DNA of 64,000 nt from an uncultured Pelagibacteraceae bacterium (GCA_902570915.1 CACGAB010000002.1:62001-126000); one strand, 5' to 3'. Shown: positions 42,696 through 55,050, counted from the first letter of the stretch. Notes: generated by a model not told the origin, from the sequence alone. Program-made: numbers and translations.

Positions 42696-43620
42696 AAAAC
42701 CAAATTTTTGGGACAAAAAAAATGCAAAAATTTTACCTTATCTTTTATTGCCCTTGTGTTTGTTTTTATGGCTTATTAATTTAACAAAAAAATTAGTTAT
42801 AAAAAAGGAAAAATTTAAAAATATTAAAACTATATGTGTTGGAAATATTTATCTAGGTGGCACAGGAAAAACATCTTTAAGTTTAAAAATACACGAAATT
42901 CTTAACAAAAAAAATATTAAAACATGCTTTATAAAAAAAGATTACACGGATCAGAGAGATGAACAAAAATTATTAGAAAATAGTGGTAAATTATTTAAAT
43001 CCAAAAGGCGAAAACAATCCTTAATTGATGCAATTAATGACGGATATAAAGTAGCAATCTTTGATGATGGCTTGCAAGATTATTCAATAGATTATGATTT
43101 AATTTTTGTGTGTTTTAATGATGAAAATTGGATTGGAAATGGATTTACAATACCATCGGGTCCTTTACGAGAACATTTTAACAACATAAGAAAATATAAA
43201 AATATATTTATAACTGGAAATATGGAAAATTTAGAAAAAGTGCGGGAAAAAATTTTTAAAATCAATCCAGACGCAAATATTTTTATTTCAAATTATATTC
43301 CTCTAAACTTGAGTGACTTTAATGACAGAGATAACTACCTAGTCTTTTCAGGGATCGGGAACCATAAATCTTTTATATCGATGTTAAAAAAAAATAATGT
43401 TAACATATTAAAAGATGTTGAATTTCCTGATCATTACAATTATTCAGACGATGATATCAAAAATATAATTTCAGAATCTAATAAGATAAATTGTAAAATA
43501 ATCACAACTGAAAAAGATTTTTTAAGATTAAGTGAAAAATTTCATGATGAAATCAATTTCATTAAATCTGACATCGAAATTCAAAATGAAAATAGTTTCA
43601 TAAATATTTTACTTAATTAA
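42685..43620 (+). CDS. lpxK: Tetraacyldisaccharide 4'-kinase
   Basis: ORF 311 aa; ICVGNIYLGGTGKTSLSLKI, VAIFDDGLQDYSI, FSGIGNHKSFISML. Confidence 0.94.
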   Translation: MKFKKPNFWDKKNAKILPYLLLPLCLFLWLINLTKKLVIKKEKFKNIKTICVGNIYLGGTGKTSLSLKIHEILNKKNIKTCFIKKDYTDQRDEQKLLENSGKLFKSKRRKQSLIDAINDGYKVAIFDDGLQDYSIDYDLIFVCFNDENWIGNGFTIPSGPLREHFNNIRKYKNIFITGNMENLEKVREKIFKINPDANIFISNYIPLNLSDFNDRDNYLVFSGIGNHKSFISMLKKNNVNILKDVEFPDHYNYSDDDIKNIISESNKINCKIITTEKDFLRLSEKFHDEINFIKSDIEIQNENSFINILLN

Positions 43621-43621
43621 T

Positions 43622-44482
43622 ATGAGAAAAATTAAATATTTCTTACAATTTATTATTATAATTTTATTTTTTTTTATATTTAAAGTCTTCGGCATTAAAT
43701 TAGCATCTTTTTTAAGTGGGAAAATTTTTCAAATAATAGGTCCTATATTCAGGCCCAAAGAACTAATTAATTCAAACATTAAAAAAGCTTTTCCAAAAAT
43801 TGATGAAATAGATTTGAAAAAAATATCTAACTCCATGTGGAATAATTATGGAAGAGTCTTTGCAGAATATATGTTTATTAAAAACTTTAGAAATGGAGAG
43901 CTAAACAAGAATATAAATCTGGAGGGTGAAGAAATTCTTCAAGATATTAAAATCAATAAAAAAAAAGTCGTGTTTATCTCTGGGCACTTCAGTAATTTTG
44001 AGTTGATGGCAATGCAAATAGAAAAAATTGGCATAAAGGTTGCTGCAATATATAGACCACTTAATAATATTTTTTTAAACCAAATAATGGAAAAAATAAG
44101 AAAAAATTATATTTGTAAATATCAAATCAAAAAAGGTATTGGAGGAATAAAAGAATTAGTTAAATTAAATAATGAAGGATTTTCAACTGCACTAATGATT
44201 GATCAAAGAGTTTCGGAGGGTATCAAATCGAATTTTTTTAATGAAAAAGCATTTACAACAACTATTCCAGCTCAATTAGTCAAAAAATATAAAATACCAG
44301 TTGTTCCAATTTTTATAGAAAGGTTTGACAACGTCAAATTTAAAATTACCGTAGTGAAACCGATAAATTTTGATGAAAATAAATCTGTTGAAGACATAAC
44401 AGATCATCTTAACACAGTACTTGAAAACTTTATAAAAGAGAAACCAAATTATTGGATTTGGTCTCATAATAGATGGAAATAA
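43622..44482 (+). CDS. Lipid A biosynthesis acyltransferase (LpxL/HtrB family)
   Basis: ORF 286 aa; VFISGHFSNFELMAMQI, AAIYRPLNN, NYWIWSHNRWK. Confidence 0.93.
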   Translation: MRKIKYFLQFIIIILFFFIFKVFGIKLASFLSGKIFQIIGPIFRPKELINSNIKKAFPKIDEIDLKKISNSMWNNYGRVFAEYMFIKNFRNGELNKNINLEGEEILQDIKINKKKVVFISGHFSNFELMAMQIEKIGIKVAAIYRPLNNIFLNQIMEKIRKNYICKYQIKKGIGGIKELVKLNNEGFSTALMIDQRVSEGIKSNFFNEKAFTTTIPAQLVKKYKIPVVPIFIERFDNVKFKITVVKPINFDENKSVEDITDHLNTVLENFIKEKPNYWIWSHNRWK

Positions 44483-44483
44483 A

Positions 44484-44681
44484 TTATATTTTATCTATCT
44501 CCTCTTTTTTTTTGCTCGCCTCAACATAGGAATAATATGGTTCTTGTAAATCTACATTCCAATAATTCAAATTTTCTAAACTGATTGATTTACCTGAAAC
44601 TGCACAAATAACATAATCTCCAGGCTCAATTATTTGAAAATTATTTGGTAAATATTTTATTTTTGCTAATTTTTTTATCAT
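44484..44681 (-). CDS. DUF2093 family protein
   Basis: ORF 65 aa; YLPNNFQIIEPGDYVICAVSGKSISLENLNYWNVDLQEPYYS. Confidence 0.8.
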   Translation of the reverse strand: MIKKLAKIKYLPNNFQIIEPGDYVICAVSGKSISLENLNYWNVDLQEPYYSYVEASKKKEEIDKI

Positions 44682-44702
44682 TTTTAGTTTATATACTTAT
44701 AC

Positions 44703-45968
44703 ATGATAGTAGGCGTTATAGGAAGTGGTGGTAGAGAACATGCTATATGTGAACTCTTAAACCGTTCTAAAAAAATAAAAAAATTGTATTGTTTTCCTGG
44801 AAATGCTGGAACAGCAAAAATAGCAATCAATGTTGAAATAGATACAAATGATTTTGAAGGTTTTAAAGATTATGTTTTAATGAATAAAATTGAACTGGTA
44901 ATAGTAGGTCCAGAAAAACCATTAGTGGATGGCTTGGTGGATTATTTGGAAAAATTTAAAATTAAAGTTTTCGGTCCAAATAAATTAGCATCCAAACTTG
45001 AAGGTTCCAAAATTTTTACAAAAAGAATTTGTGAAAAATATAATATTCCATCTGCAAAATTTGGGGTATTCAAAAATATTCATGAGGCTAATAATTTCTT
45101 AAAAAAATCTAATCATCCCATAGTTATAAAAGCTGATAATTTAGCTTCAGGTAAGGGAGTTTATATATGTGAAAATCTTAATGAATCTTTTAACGCAGTT
45201 AAAGAAATATTTGATGGAAAATTTGGCATAGCTAATAATGTGTTGATTGAAGAATTTCTAAAAGGTGAAGAGATGAGTTTTTTTGTTATAAGCGATGGAA
45301 TTTCGATCAAAAATTTTGATACAGCACAAGATCATAAAAGAGTTTTGGAAGGTGATAAGGGAAAAAATACGGGAGGAATGGGTGCCTATTCACCCTCTAG
45401 ATTGATTGAAAAACAATTAGAAAAAAAAATATTAAGTAAAATTATAAAACCAACTTTAAAAGCTTTAAAAGATCTTGGGACTGAATATAAAGGTTTTTTA
45501 TATGCTGGGTTAATGATAATTGATAATGAGCCTTACCTTATCGAATATAATGTGAGAATGGGTGATCCAGAATGTCAAACAATTCTGCCAAAGTTAAAAA
45601 CTGATATTTGTGAAATATTTTTAGCTTGCTGCAACAAAAAATTAAAAGAAACTGAAATTAAATGGAGTGATAAAAAAAGTTTATGTGTTGTTTTGTGCTC
45701 AAAAGGCTATCCAGAACATTATAAAAAAAAAGTTGAAATAGAAAATCTTAGTAAAATTAAATTAAATTATGAAGATTACCTATTTCATGCTGGAACTCTT
45801 GAAAAAGAAGGAAAAATTTTTTCTATAGGAGGAAGAGTGTTAAATTTTGTCTCTTTATCAAATGAATTTATTAATGCTAGAGAAAACATAATTAAGTACT
45901 TAAATAATTTAAATTGGACTGGTGGTTTTTACCGTAAAGATATTGGTCACAAAGTAATAGATAAATGA
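44703..45968 (+). CDS. purD: Phosphoribosylamine-glycine ligase
   Basis: ORF 421 aa; VGVIGSGGREHAICELL, FPGNAGTAKIA, DHKRVLEGDKGKNTGGMGAYSP, NVRMGDPECQTILP. Confidence 0.97.
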   Translation: MIVGVIGSGGREHAICELLNRSKKIKKLYCFPGNAGTAKIAINVEIDTNDFEGFKDYVLMNKIELVIVGPEKPLVDGLVDYLEKFKIKVFGPNKLASKLEGSKIFTKRICEKYNIPSAKFGVFKNIHEANNFLKKSNHPIVIKADNLASGKGVYICENLNESFNAVKEIFDGKFGIANNVLIEEFLKGEEMSFFVISDGISIKNFDTAQDHKRVLEGDKGKNTGGMGAYSPSRLIEKQLEKKILSKIIKPTLKALKDLGTEYKGFLYAGLMIIDNEPYLIEYNVRMGDPECQTILPKLKTDICEIFLACCNKKLKETEIKWSDKKSLCVVLCSKGYPEHYKKKVEIENLSKIKLNYEDYLFHAGTLEKEGKIFSIGGRVLNFVSLSNEFINARENIIKYLNNLNWTGGFYRKDIGHKVIDK

Positions 45969-46522
45969 GAATTATTTCTGGAAACCTTAAAGGTAGAAAA
46001 ATATTAACACCTGATGATATCAAAACTAGACCACTTAAAGATTTAACCAAAGAATCTATTTTTAATATACTTAAGCATTCTAATAAGTTTAGTATTAGGA
46101 TAAAAAATTCTGTAATTTTAGATTTATTTGCTGGTGTTGGATCGTTTGGAATCGAATGCTTGTCCAATGGGGCAAAATATGTCACTTTTGTTGAAAATTA
46201 TAGTAGCGTTTTGCCTATATTAGAAAAAAATTTAGCCAATTTAAAATTGTATAAAAAGTATGAAATAATTAACCAAAATATTTATGCTGGGCTTTATTTA
46301 ACAAATAATAGATATGATATCATTTTTTTAGATCCACCCTATAAAGATAGAAATATATCCGCTGTAATTGATAAAATTTATGACATAAAACTGCTTAATA
46401 AAAATGGAATCATAATCATTCACAGAAATAGAAAAGACAATGAAAAATATTCTAAAAATTTAAGTATTCTTGAAGAAAAAACATATGGTATTTCAAAAAT
46501 TTTATTTGGTATCTTAGACTAA
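45965..46522 (+). CDS. rsmD: 16S rRNA (guanine(966)-N2)-methyltransferase
   Basis: ORF 185 aa; MRIISGNLKGRKILTPDDIKTRPLKDLTKESIFNIL, LDLFAGVGSFGIECLSNGA, FLDPPY. Confidence 0.95.
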   Translation: MRIISGNLKGRKILTPDDIKTRPLKDLTKESIFNILKHSNKFSIRIKNSVILDLFAGVGSFGIECLSNGAKYVTFVENYSSVLPILEKNLANLKLYKKYEIINQNIYAGLYLTNNRYDIIFLDPPYKDRNISAVIDKIYDIKLLNKNGIIIIHRNRKDNEKYSKNLSILEEKTYGISKILFGILD

Positions 46523-47668
46523 AATTTTTTTTGTTTCTTTTTTAATTAGTTCTACAGCTGGTTGGTCGTAGGGATTTACTTTTATTGCATTACCTAACAA
46601 AATAGTTTCTAAAATAAAAAAATTAAAGAGTTCTCCTAGAGTTTTTTCATCTCTTTTGAAAATTTCAAAACTCCTAAAAGGTATTCCTCTTTTTTTAAAA
46701 ACAATTTCCGTAGCTTTTTTTTGAGCATATGTCACATCTAATAATCTTTTATTTCTTAAGAATTTTTTTGAATAAAGAATATTCTCATTGATGATTTTAG
46801 ATGAATTTTTCGAATGAACAAAAAATGTTGTAAAAAAGTTATTTTTAAATCCATCCAAGTAAAGCTGCATAACACTATGGTTATCTTTTGGCATATTGGA
46901 TACTATTGGTAACAGACCCTTTTTATTTTTTCCTATACTTTCTGCAACTAATTGTTGATACCAAAAAAATAGACTCTCTGAACTTTTGTCATAATTTATG
47001 ATGACTGAATTGTGTTTTTTTCTTTTAATGAAATAAATAATTGAACTTACATTTTTAACTAAAGAATTTAAAAATTTTTTATTTTTAATTAAATTATTTA
47101 ATTGTCTAAATTTTTTAACATTTAACCCCATAAGCTCAGCTGGAAGCATTCCTGTTTCTGATAAAACTGAATATCTTCCACCAATAAAGTTATTGTGGTG
47201 TATTACCTCTGACTTTAATTTTAAAGCAAGTCTATATAAATAATTGTTTTTGTTTTCTGTGATAAATAAATTTTTATCTTTTCCTTTAATAATTAAATTT
47301 GAATTAATAATAGTTTCAACTGTTTCGCCTGACTTAGAAACAATTAAATTTAAGCATTTTTTATTACTTTTAATTTTGTTGCTAACATCTAGATCATCCA
47401 CAAAAGAAAAATTCTTTTTTATCTTTTTTCTGAGAAAATCGTAAATCGCCTCACTACCTAAAGAGGATCCACCCATACCAATTACTCTTAAATTTTGAAA
47501 ATTTTTATATTTTTTAATATTTTTAATTTTAAAACTATCTTTGTAATTAATGCTTAAAGACTGAATAACCTGATTTTTTTTTTTTAATAATTGTCTGAAA
47601 TAACTTTTAATTTGTTTAGAATTTTTATTGATTGTAAAGTTTCTAAAATCTATACCATTCGTAATCAT
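46514..47668 (-). CDS. pgi: Glucose-6-phosphate isomerase
   Basis: ORF 384 aa; RVIGMGGSSLGSEAIYDFL, VSKSGETVETI, GGRYSVLSETGMLPAEL, NPYDQPAVELIKKETKK. Confidence 0.9.
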   Translation of the reverse strand: MITNGIDFRNFTINKNSKQIKSYFRQLLKKKNQVIQSLSINYKDSFKIKNIKKYKNFQNLRVIGMGGSSLGSEAIYDFLRKKIKKNFSFVDDLDVSNKIKSNKKCLNLIVSKSGETVETIINSNLIIKGKDKNLFITENKNNYLYRLALKLKSEVIHHNNFIGGRYSVLSETGMLPAELMGLNVKKFRQLNNLIKNKKFLNSLVKNVSSIIYFIKRKKHNSVIINYDKSSESLFFWYQQLVAESIGKNKKGLLPIVSNMPKDNHSVMQLYLDGFKNNFFTTFFVHSKNSSKIINENILYSKKFLRNKRLLDVTYAQKKATEIVFKKRGIPFRSFEIFKRDEKTLGELFNFFILETILLGNAIKVNPYDQPAVELIKKETKKILV

Positions 47669-47982
47669 TAATTTTGTTTAATTTTTTCTATAATTGAATT
47701 CTCAAAATTCTTATTTTGAGTTTCAATTTTTTTCTCTGAGTTGTTATTAGAAATTAATTTTTTAATATTATTACTATTTGTTTCAGAGTTAGAGTCCTCT
47801 ACTGTTGCGGGTAATGGCAATTTGTCAAATTCAGGTGGCATTACTAATGGTGATTTCTTCTCAACTAAAAATTCATCAGTACTTTTTTTTTTTTGAGAAG
47901 TTAATCCATCCCTAAAAGCTTGACAACCTTGTAATATAAATAGAGTAAAAATTAAAAATAAAATAAACTTAATTTTTATCAT
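47668..47982 (-). CDS. Small lipoprotein, DUF3035-like
   Basis: ORF 104 aa; lipobox ILQGC, STDEFLVEKKSPLVMPPEFDKLPLP; adjacent to lspA as in other alphaproteobacteria. Confidence 0.75.
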   Translation of the reverse strand: MIKIKFILFLIFTLFILQGCQAFRDGLTSQKKKSTDEFLVEKKSPLVMPPEFDKLPLPATVEDSNSETNSNNIKKLISNNNSEKKIETQNKNFENSIIEKIKQN

Positions 47983-48472
47983 TTTGAAATTTATCCTTGC
48001 TTAAAAACATCTCTAAAAAAATCATTAATACAACACCTAAGGTAATAAATATATCTGATACATTAAAAATAAACCAATGAAAATTTTCTACATGAAAATC
48101 TATAAAATCTGGCACAGCTGTAAAAAAAATTCGATCATAAAAATTACCTAAAGCACCACCTAATATCATTAAAAGAGAGTATTTTTTCAGCCCTTCGCTG
48201 TTATTCAGCATCAAAAGTATTATCAATATCACTACACCTATAAAAAAAGTTAATATATGATAAAAAAATTTATCACTAAAGGATAGTAGACCAAAAGCGA
48301 TACCTTCATTCCATATTAAACTTATATTTAGAAATTTTGAATTATATAAATCAGAACCATAATTCGTCTCGTAAAAATCGATCACATAAATTTTTGAAAA
48401 TCTATCAACACAAAAGATGCTAAGGATTATAAAAAAGTTTATCAGAAAATTTTTATTTATGTTATTTGACAT
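47969..48472 (-). CDS. lspA: Signal peptidase II (prolipoprotein)
   Basis: ORF 167 aa; WNEGIAFGLLSF, ILGGALGNFYDRIFFTAVPDFIDFHVENFHWFIFNVSDIFITLGV. Confidence 0.96.
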   Translation of the reverse strand: MSNNINKNFLINFFIILSIFCVDRFSKIYVIDFYETNYGSDLYNSKFLNISLIWNEGIAFGLLSFSDKFFYHILTFFIGVVILIILLMLNNSEGLKKYSLLMILGGALGNFYDRIFFTAVPDFIDFHVENFHWFIFNVSDIFITLGVVLMIFLEMFLSKDKFQNDKN

Positions 48473-51186
48473 TTGGGATGCCTCTCACATGGATCTTTTC
48501 TTATCTTCCAACAAACAGAACATTTGTTTCCAGACGCTTTTTTTGTCTCAACTAAAATATCTAACTGATTATCAAAATTAACATTTGCTTTAGAAACTAT
48601 AAAAAGCTCTGATAAATCCGTACTTCCAACTATATCCTTATATTTTTGATTAAGTTTAATATTAAGATCTGCCTCTAGACTTGAACCAATTTCTTTACTA
48701 GCTCTTTGTTCTTCAATGCTTATGTTGCATATATCTCTTATTTTCATTAATTGAGACCATTTCTCTGCCAGTTTATCATTTTTGAATTTTTCTGGAAATT
48801 TTAAAAATTTTTCTAAATGAATACTTTTACTTTTCTTTGATATTAGCTGATAAATTTCTTCAGTGGTGAAAGATAAAATAGGAGCGAACCATCTAAGTAA
48901 AGATTTCAGCAGAATATTTAAAATAATAACACATGACTTTCTTTTCTCAGAATTAATTGGATCACAATATAAAGTGTCCTTTCTAATATCAAAATAAAAT
49001 GCTGATAAGTCTACTGTGCAAAAACTTAACAATTCTTTATAAAGATTATGAAAATCGTATTTATGAAAACAAGTTTCAAATTTTTGATTTAGTATATATA
49101 TCTTATTTAACAGAAACTTTTCTAGTTCTGGCAAGCTTTCGATATCAATTTCATCAAAATTAACATCCTCAAATTTGTCATTTATATTGCCTAGCAAATA
49201 TCTGAATGTATTTCTTATTTTACGATAAGACTCTGAATGCTGGTCTAATATTGAATAATCTATTCTTAAGTCTTCCGCATAATTTGATGCTGCCACCCAA
49301 ATCCTTAAAATATCGGCACCATACTTTTTTAAAATTTCCTCTGGAGCGATTACATTGCCAAGAGATTTTGACATTTTAAGACCCTTTCCATCCACAACAA
49401 ACCCATGTGATAATATAGTTTCGAATGGTGCTCTGCCTCTTGTTCCACACGACTCTAACAAAGAAGAGTGAAACCAACCTCTATGCTGATCCGAACCCTC
49501 CAAATACATTGATGCAGGCCACTTAAGATCTTTTCTTTTCTCTAGAACAAAAGAGTGAGTTGATCCACTATCAAACCAAACTTCAACGATGTCGCTGAGC
49601 TTCTCAAAATCTTCCACTTTATATTTATTACCTAAAAATTTTTGAGGATCATCTTCAAACCAACAATCTGAACCTTCTTTCTCATAAATTTTCGCAATAT
49701 TTTCAAATACTTCATCATCTATCAAAATTTCATTAGATTTTTTATTTACGAAAATTGGAAGAGGCACTCCCCAAACTCTCTGCCTTGACACACACCAATC
49801 TGGTCTTGTCTCAATCATTGATTTTAATCTTTCTTTGCCTTTACTTGGATAAAAAGTTGTATCATTAATTGCTTTTAAGGCTTTACTTCTTAGTTTATGA
49901 CTTTCCATAGAAATAAACCATTGTGGTGTTGCTCTATGAACTAAAGGTGCTTTTGACCTCCAAGAATGAGGGTAGGAATGAACTAATTTACCATTCGAAA
50001 GAATTTTATTTTGTTCTTTTAATTTTTCAATAACAACTGGATTAGCTTTGAAAATATGTAGACCTTCAAACAAATAAACATTTTTTGTGTATTTTCCATC
50101 ATCATCGACTGTTTCAATGGCTTTTATTCCGTTATTTAAACAAAGATTAAAATCATCAGGTCCATGACTTGGTGCACAATGAACAATCCCTGTTCCTTGC
50201 TCAGTGGTAACGAAACGAGCCTCTAACATAGGAATATCGTAGTCATAACCCAAATTAACAAATGGATGTTTGCAGATAGTGTCTTTTAAATCTTTACCTT
50301 TAAATTTTTTTAGACTTTTAAATTCTTTTAACTCACAATTCTTTAAAACTGATTCTAATAATGCTTCTGCAACAATGATCTTTTTATTTTTAAAATTTCC
50401 CTCATCATTTATTTGTATTACCAAATAATCTAAGCTTTCGTTGTAAGCTAGAGCCTTATTAGCTGGTATGGTCCAAGGAGTGGTTGTCCATATTACAATA
50501 TCACAATCATTAAGCTCTTTAATTTTGGATGATTTTACTGGAAAGCAAGCATAAATAGTATCAGATTTATGATCTTGGTATTCAACTTCAGCATCAGCTA
50601 AGGCTGTCTTTTCTACTGTTGACCATAAAACTGGTTTAAATCCCCTATAAAGACTTCCCTCTTTTAAAAATTTGCCTAACTCTCTTACAATTTGTGCCTC
50701 TGCATCATAACTCATTGTTGAATAATAATTTTCCCAGTCACCAACAACACCCAGTCTTTTAAACTGGTCTTTATGAACCTCTATCCACTTTTCTGCAAAT
50801 GATCGACATTCTTTTCTGAATTCAACAATTGGAACATCATTTTTATTTTTTTTATTTTTTTTGTATTGCTCTTCAATTTTCCACTCAATAGGTAAACCAT
50901 GACAATCCCAACCTGGCACATACACAGAGTCTTTACCGTCCATTTGATGGAATTTCACAATGATATCCTTTAATATTTTATTCAAAGCAGTCCCCATATG
51001 AATATTTCCATTTGCATATGGAGGACCATCATGAAGAACAAATTTTTCTTCTCCTTTTCTTGAGTTTCTTAATTCTTTGTAAAGGTCAATTTTTTTCCAA
51101 AGTTCCAATATTTCTGGCTCTCTTATCGGTAAATTTGCCTTCATTGAAAAAGCTGTTTTAGGTAAATTTATTTGGCTTTTACTCAT
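48457..51186 (-). CDS. ileS: Isoleucine-tRNA ligase
   Basis: ORF 909 aa; LHDGPPYANGNIHMGTALNKILKDIIVKF, WSTVEKTALADAEVEYQDH, GLKMSKSLGNV (KMSKS), C-terminal Zn site CSVCWKIRKDPCERHPKC. Confidence 0.98.
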   Translation of the reverse strand: MSKSQINLPKTAFSMKANLPIREPEILELWKKIDLYKELRNSRKGEEKFVLHDGPPYANGNIHMGTALNKILKDIIVKFHQMDGKDSVYVPGWDCHGLPIEWKIEEQYKKNKKNKNDVPIVEFRKECRSFAEKWIEVHKDQFKRLGVVGDWENYYSTMSYDAEAQIVRELGKFLKEGSLYRGFKPVLWSTVEKTALADAEVEYQDHKSDTIYACFPVKSSKIKELNDCDIVIWTTTPWTIPANKALAYNESLDYLVIQINDEGNFKNKKIIVAEALLESVLKNCELKEFKSLKKFKGKDLKDTICKHPFVNLGYDYDIPMLEARFVTTEQGTGIVHCAPSHGPDDFNLCLNNGIKAIETVDDDGKYTKNVYLFEGLHIFKANPVVIEKLKEQNKILSNGKLVHSYPHSWRSKAPLVHRATPQWFISMESHKLRSKALKAINDTTFYPSKGKERLKSMIETRPDWCVSRQRVWGVPLPIFVNKKSNEILIDDEVFENIAKIYEKEGSDCWFEDDPQKFLGNKYKVEDFEKLSDIVEVWFDSGSTHSFVLEKRKDLKWPASMYLEGSDQHRGWFHSSLLESCGTRGRAPFETILSHGFVVDGKGLKMSKSLGNVIAPEEILKKYGADILRIWVAASNYAEDLRIDYSILDQHSESYRKIRNTFRYLLGNINDKFEDVNFDEIDIESLPELEKFLLNKIYILNQKFETCFHKYDFHNLYKELLSFCTVDLSAFYFDIRKDTLYCDPINSEKRKSCVIILNILLKSLLRWFAPILSFTTEEIYQLISKKSKSIHLEKFLKFPEKFKNDKLAEKWSQLMKIRDICNISIEEQRASKEIGSSLEADLNIKLNQKYKDIVGSTDLSELFIVSKANVNFDNQLDILVETKKASGNKCSVCWKIRKDPCERHPKCQIT

Positions 51187-52112
51187 TTTATTTTTTTTGC
51201 AATTAAAAGATCGACATTAATTTGTTTCTTTAATTGTTCTACATTTTTGAATTTTTTTTCTTTTCTTATAAATTTTAAGAATTCAACTCTTAAATACTTA
51301 TTATATAAATTTCCAGAAAAATTAAATAAATGAACCTCTAATAGTATTTTCTTTCCATTAAATGTGGGTCGATATCCTAAATTTGCTATACCTGTAATAT
51401 AATTTGATCTATTCATTTTTCTAGCTTTAACACCATAAACACCAGGTTTAGCCAAAACGTAATCATTGATATCAATGTTAGCTGTTGGAAAACCAATCTT
51501 TTTTCCTAGCTGTTTGCCTTTTTGAACCTTTCCATCAATGGACCAGTTTCTTTTTAAAAGTTTATTTGCATCCTTAAGCTTCCCATTTTGCAAATATTTT
51601 CTTATCAGAGAAGATGAAATGATTTTTTTTTTAACTATTGAAGGTTGAGGTTTAATTATCTTATATTTGCATAACTTCTCATACTTTATCAATTGTTTTA
51701 CATCTCCCTCTCTTTTGTTTCCAAACTTAAAATTATTACTTACAAAAATAAATTTTGGATTTATTCTTTTTCCTAGAGTTTCTTTTATAAATGAAATTGA
51801 TTTTGTTTTTGAAAATTTATGATCAAATTTTTTGATTATAACAAAATCAACATTAAGCTTACTTAAATTTTCAATTTTCTGATTTAAATTAGACAATCTA
51901 AAATTTTTTAACTGTGAGTTAAAAAACATCTTTGGCATTGGCTCAAAAGTTAAAACACCAATCTTCGATGAATATTTTTTTTTATACTTTTTTGCAAGCT
52001 TAAATAATTTTTGATGCCCCAAGTGAAGTCCATCAAAATTACCAATTAAAATAATCGAGTTTTTATGTTTTTTAGAAATATTAAAACTATTATATAATTG
52101 CATCTTCACCAT
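51183..52112 (-). CDS. ribF: Bifunctional riboflavin kinase / FAD synthetase
   Basis: ORF 309 aa; LIGNFDGLHLGHQKLF, SSSLIRKYLQNGKLKDANKLLKR, KKIGFPTANI, PGVYGVKA. Confidence 0.95.
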   Translation of the reverse strand: MVKMQLYNSFNISKKHKNSIILIGNFDGLHLGHQKLFKLAKKYKKKYSSKIGVLTFEPMPKMFFNSQLKNFRLSNLNQKIENLSKLNVDFVIIKKFDHKFSKTKSISFIKETLGKRINPKFIFVSNNFKFGNKREGDVKQLIKYEKLCKYKIIKPQPSIVKKKIISSSLIRKYLQNGKLKDANKLLKRNWSIDGKVQKGKQLGKKIGFPTANIDINDYVLAKPGVYGVKARKMNRSNYITGIANLGYRPTFNGKKILLEVHLFNFSGNLYNKYLRVEFLKFIRKEKKFKNVEQLKKQINVDLLIAKKIK

Positions 52113-52927
52113 TTTAATTCAGATTGAATAAAATTACAGATTGTTTCGTAAGATCTGGCTGTCTCTTCAATTCCTTTATTTTCAATCTCTTTTTTATGTA
52201 TACCATTTGAAATAATTAAAGAGTCGTAATTCAGAAGATTTGCTCCTTTTATATCTGTATTTAAATTATCACCGACTGAAAGAGTTTTTTTACCTTTGTT
52301 ATTAATGGATAAATTGTAAACTTCAGGGTAAGGTTTGCCAAAGTATGTGACCTTACCCCCCATTTTTTCAAAAACCATAGCAACTGAACCTGCACAAAGC
52401 TCTCTCTTGTTTCCTCTGTCCACAATTAAGTCTGGATTAGTGCAAATCATTTCTTTATCTAAATTTTTCTCAAATAATTTTTTATAATAATTTAAATCTT
52501 TATCAAATTTTTCAAACAATCCAGTGCATAAAATATATTCTCCTGCATCAATGTTGCCTGACTTCATTTTAACAAAGTCATTAAACAAATCAAAATCACG
52601 TAGTGGCCCAACATGAAAAAAAGTTTTATTAGATAAATTTTTTTTGAGATAATTTAATGATGCCTGCCCGGATGTAAAAACATGCTCTCTAATTTCTTTT
52701 GCCATGCCCATTTTTTTTAAAAAGGATTTAACAACATCGTTAGGTCTAGGTGCGTTTGTGAGAAGAATATACTCTTTACCCTTTTTTTTGATTTCTTTTA
52801 AAACATTGATTGCATCTTTATGAAGATTTATCCCATTATGAATGACACCCCATAAATCGATATAAAAGAGCTGATAATTATCGACGATTGAGCTGAAACC
52901 ATCTTTATCTAAATTTTTAGTCATCAA
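52106..52927 (-). CDS. HAD-superfamily class IIA hydrolase
   Basis: ORF 273 aa; FYIDLWGVIHNGINLHKDAINVLKEI, LLTNAPRP, FGKPYPEVYNL, VGDNLNTDIKGAN. Confidence 0.92.
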   Translation of the reverse strand: MMTKNLDKDGFSSIVDNYQLFYIDLWGVIHNGINLHKDAINVLKEIKKKGKEYILLTNAPRPNDVVKSFLKKMGMAKEIREHVFTSGQASLNYLKKNLSNKTFFHVGPLRDFDLFNDFVKMKSGNIDAGEYILCTGLFEKFDKDLNYYKKLFEKNLDKEMICTNPDLIVDRGNKRELCAGSVAMVFEKMGGKVTYFGKPYPEVYNLSINNKGKKTLSVGDNLNTDIKGANLLNYDSLIISNGIHKKEIENKGIEETARSYETICNFIQSELKW

Positions 52928-52994
52928 AATAATCTATAACCCAAAAAATCCACAATTTCCTAACTTTTTTAATAAACTAAATTTTTAAGTATAT

Positions 52995-53022
52995 CTTGAA
53001 ATAGTATTACCAATCTCTATAT
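52995..53022 (+). promoter_or_regulatory. Candidate RpoH (sigma-32-like) promoter for groESL
   Basis: CTTGAAA at 52995 and CTATAT at 53017, 18 nt between CTTG and CTATAT, 28 nt upstream of the groES ATG; similar to the alphaproteobacterial CTTG-N17/18-CYTAT heat-shock consensus. No CIRCE inverted repeat seen. Confidence 0.5.
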
Positions 53023-53049
53023 GAACTCCATATTTATATAGGAGAATAT

Positions 53050-53340
53050 ATGAAATTTAGACCGTTACATGACAGAGTTTTAATAGAAGTTTTAGATAGC
53101 AGCGAAAAAACTGCTGGGGGAATAATCATACCAGATACTGCACAAGAGAAGCCTCAAGAAGGAAAAGTTGTTGCTGTTGGTGGTGGTGCAAAAACTGAAG
53201 ATGGAAAAAAAATTCCAATGGATGTTAAAGTTGGAGACAAAGTTTTATTTGGCAAATGGTCGGGAACTGAAGTCAAAATTGATGGTAAAGAATACAGCAT
53301 AATGAAAGAGTCAGACATTATGGGTATTTCAAGTAAATAA
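53050..53340 (+). CDS. groES: Co-chaperonin GroES
   Basis: ORF 96 aa; [44 protein letters not shown]. Confidence 0.98.
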   Translation: MKFRPLHDRVLIEVLDSSEKTAGGIIIPDTAQEKPQEGKVVAVGGGAKTEDGKKIPMDVKVGDKVLFGKWSGTEVKIDGKEYSIMKESDIMGISSK

Positions 53341-53345
53341 TATAA

Positions 53346-55025
<1,680 letters not shown>

Positions 55026-55050
55026 CCCAATAACACCTAATCAAAATTCT

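Noticed and set aside
46890-47600. Possible frameshift/degeneration of pgi because the protein is short and divergent
   Set aside because: The frame is continuous with intact phosphosugar-isomerase motifs (GMGGSSLGSEA, SKSGETVET, GGRYSVLSE); short Pgi forms exist, so no pseudogene call.
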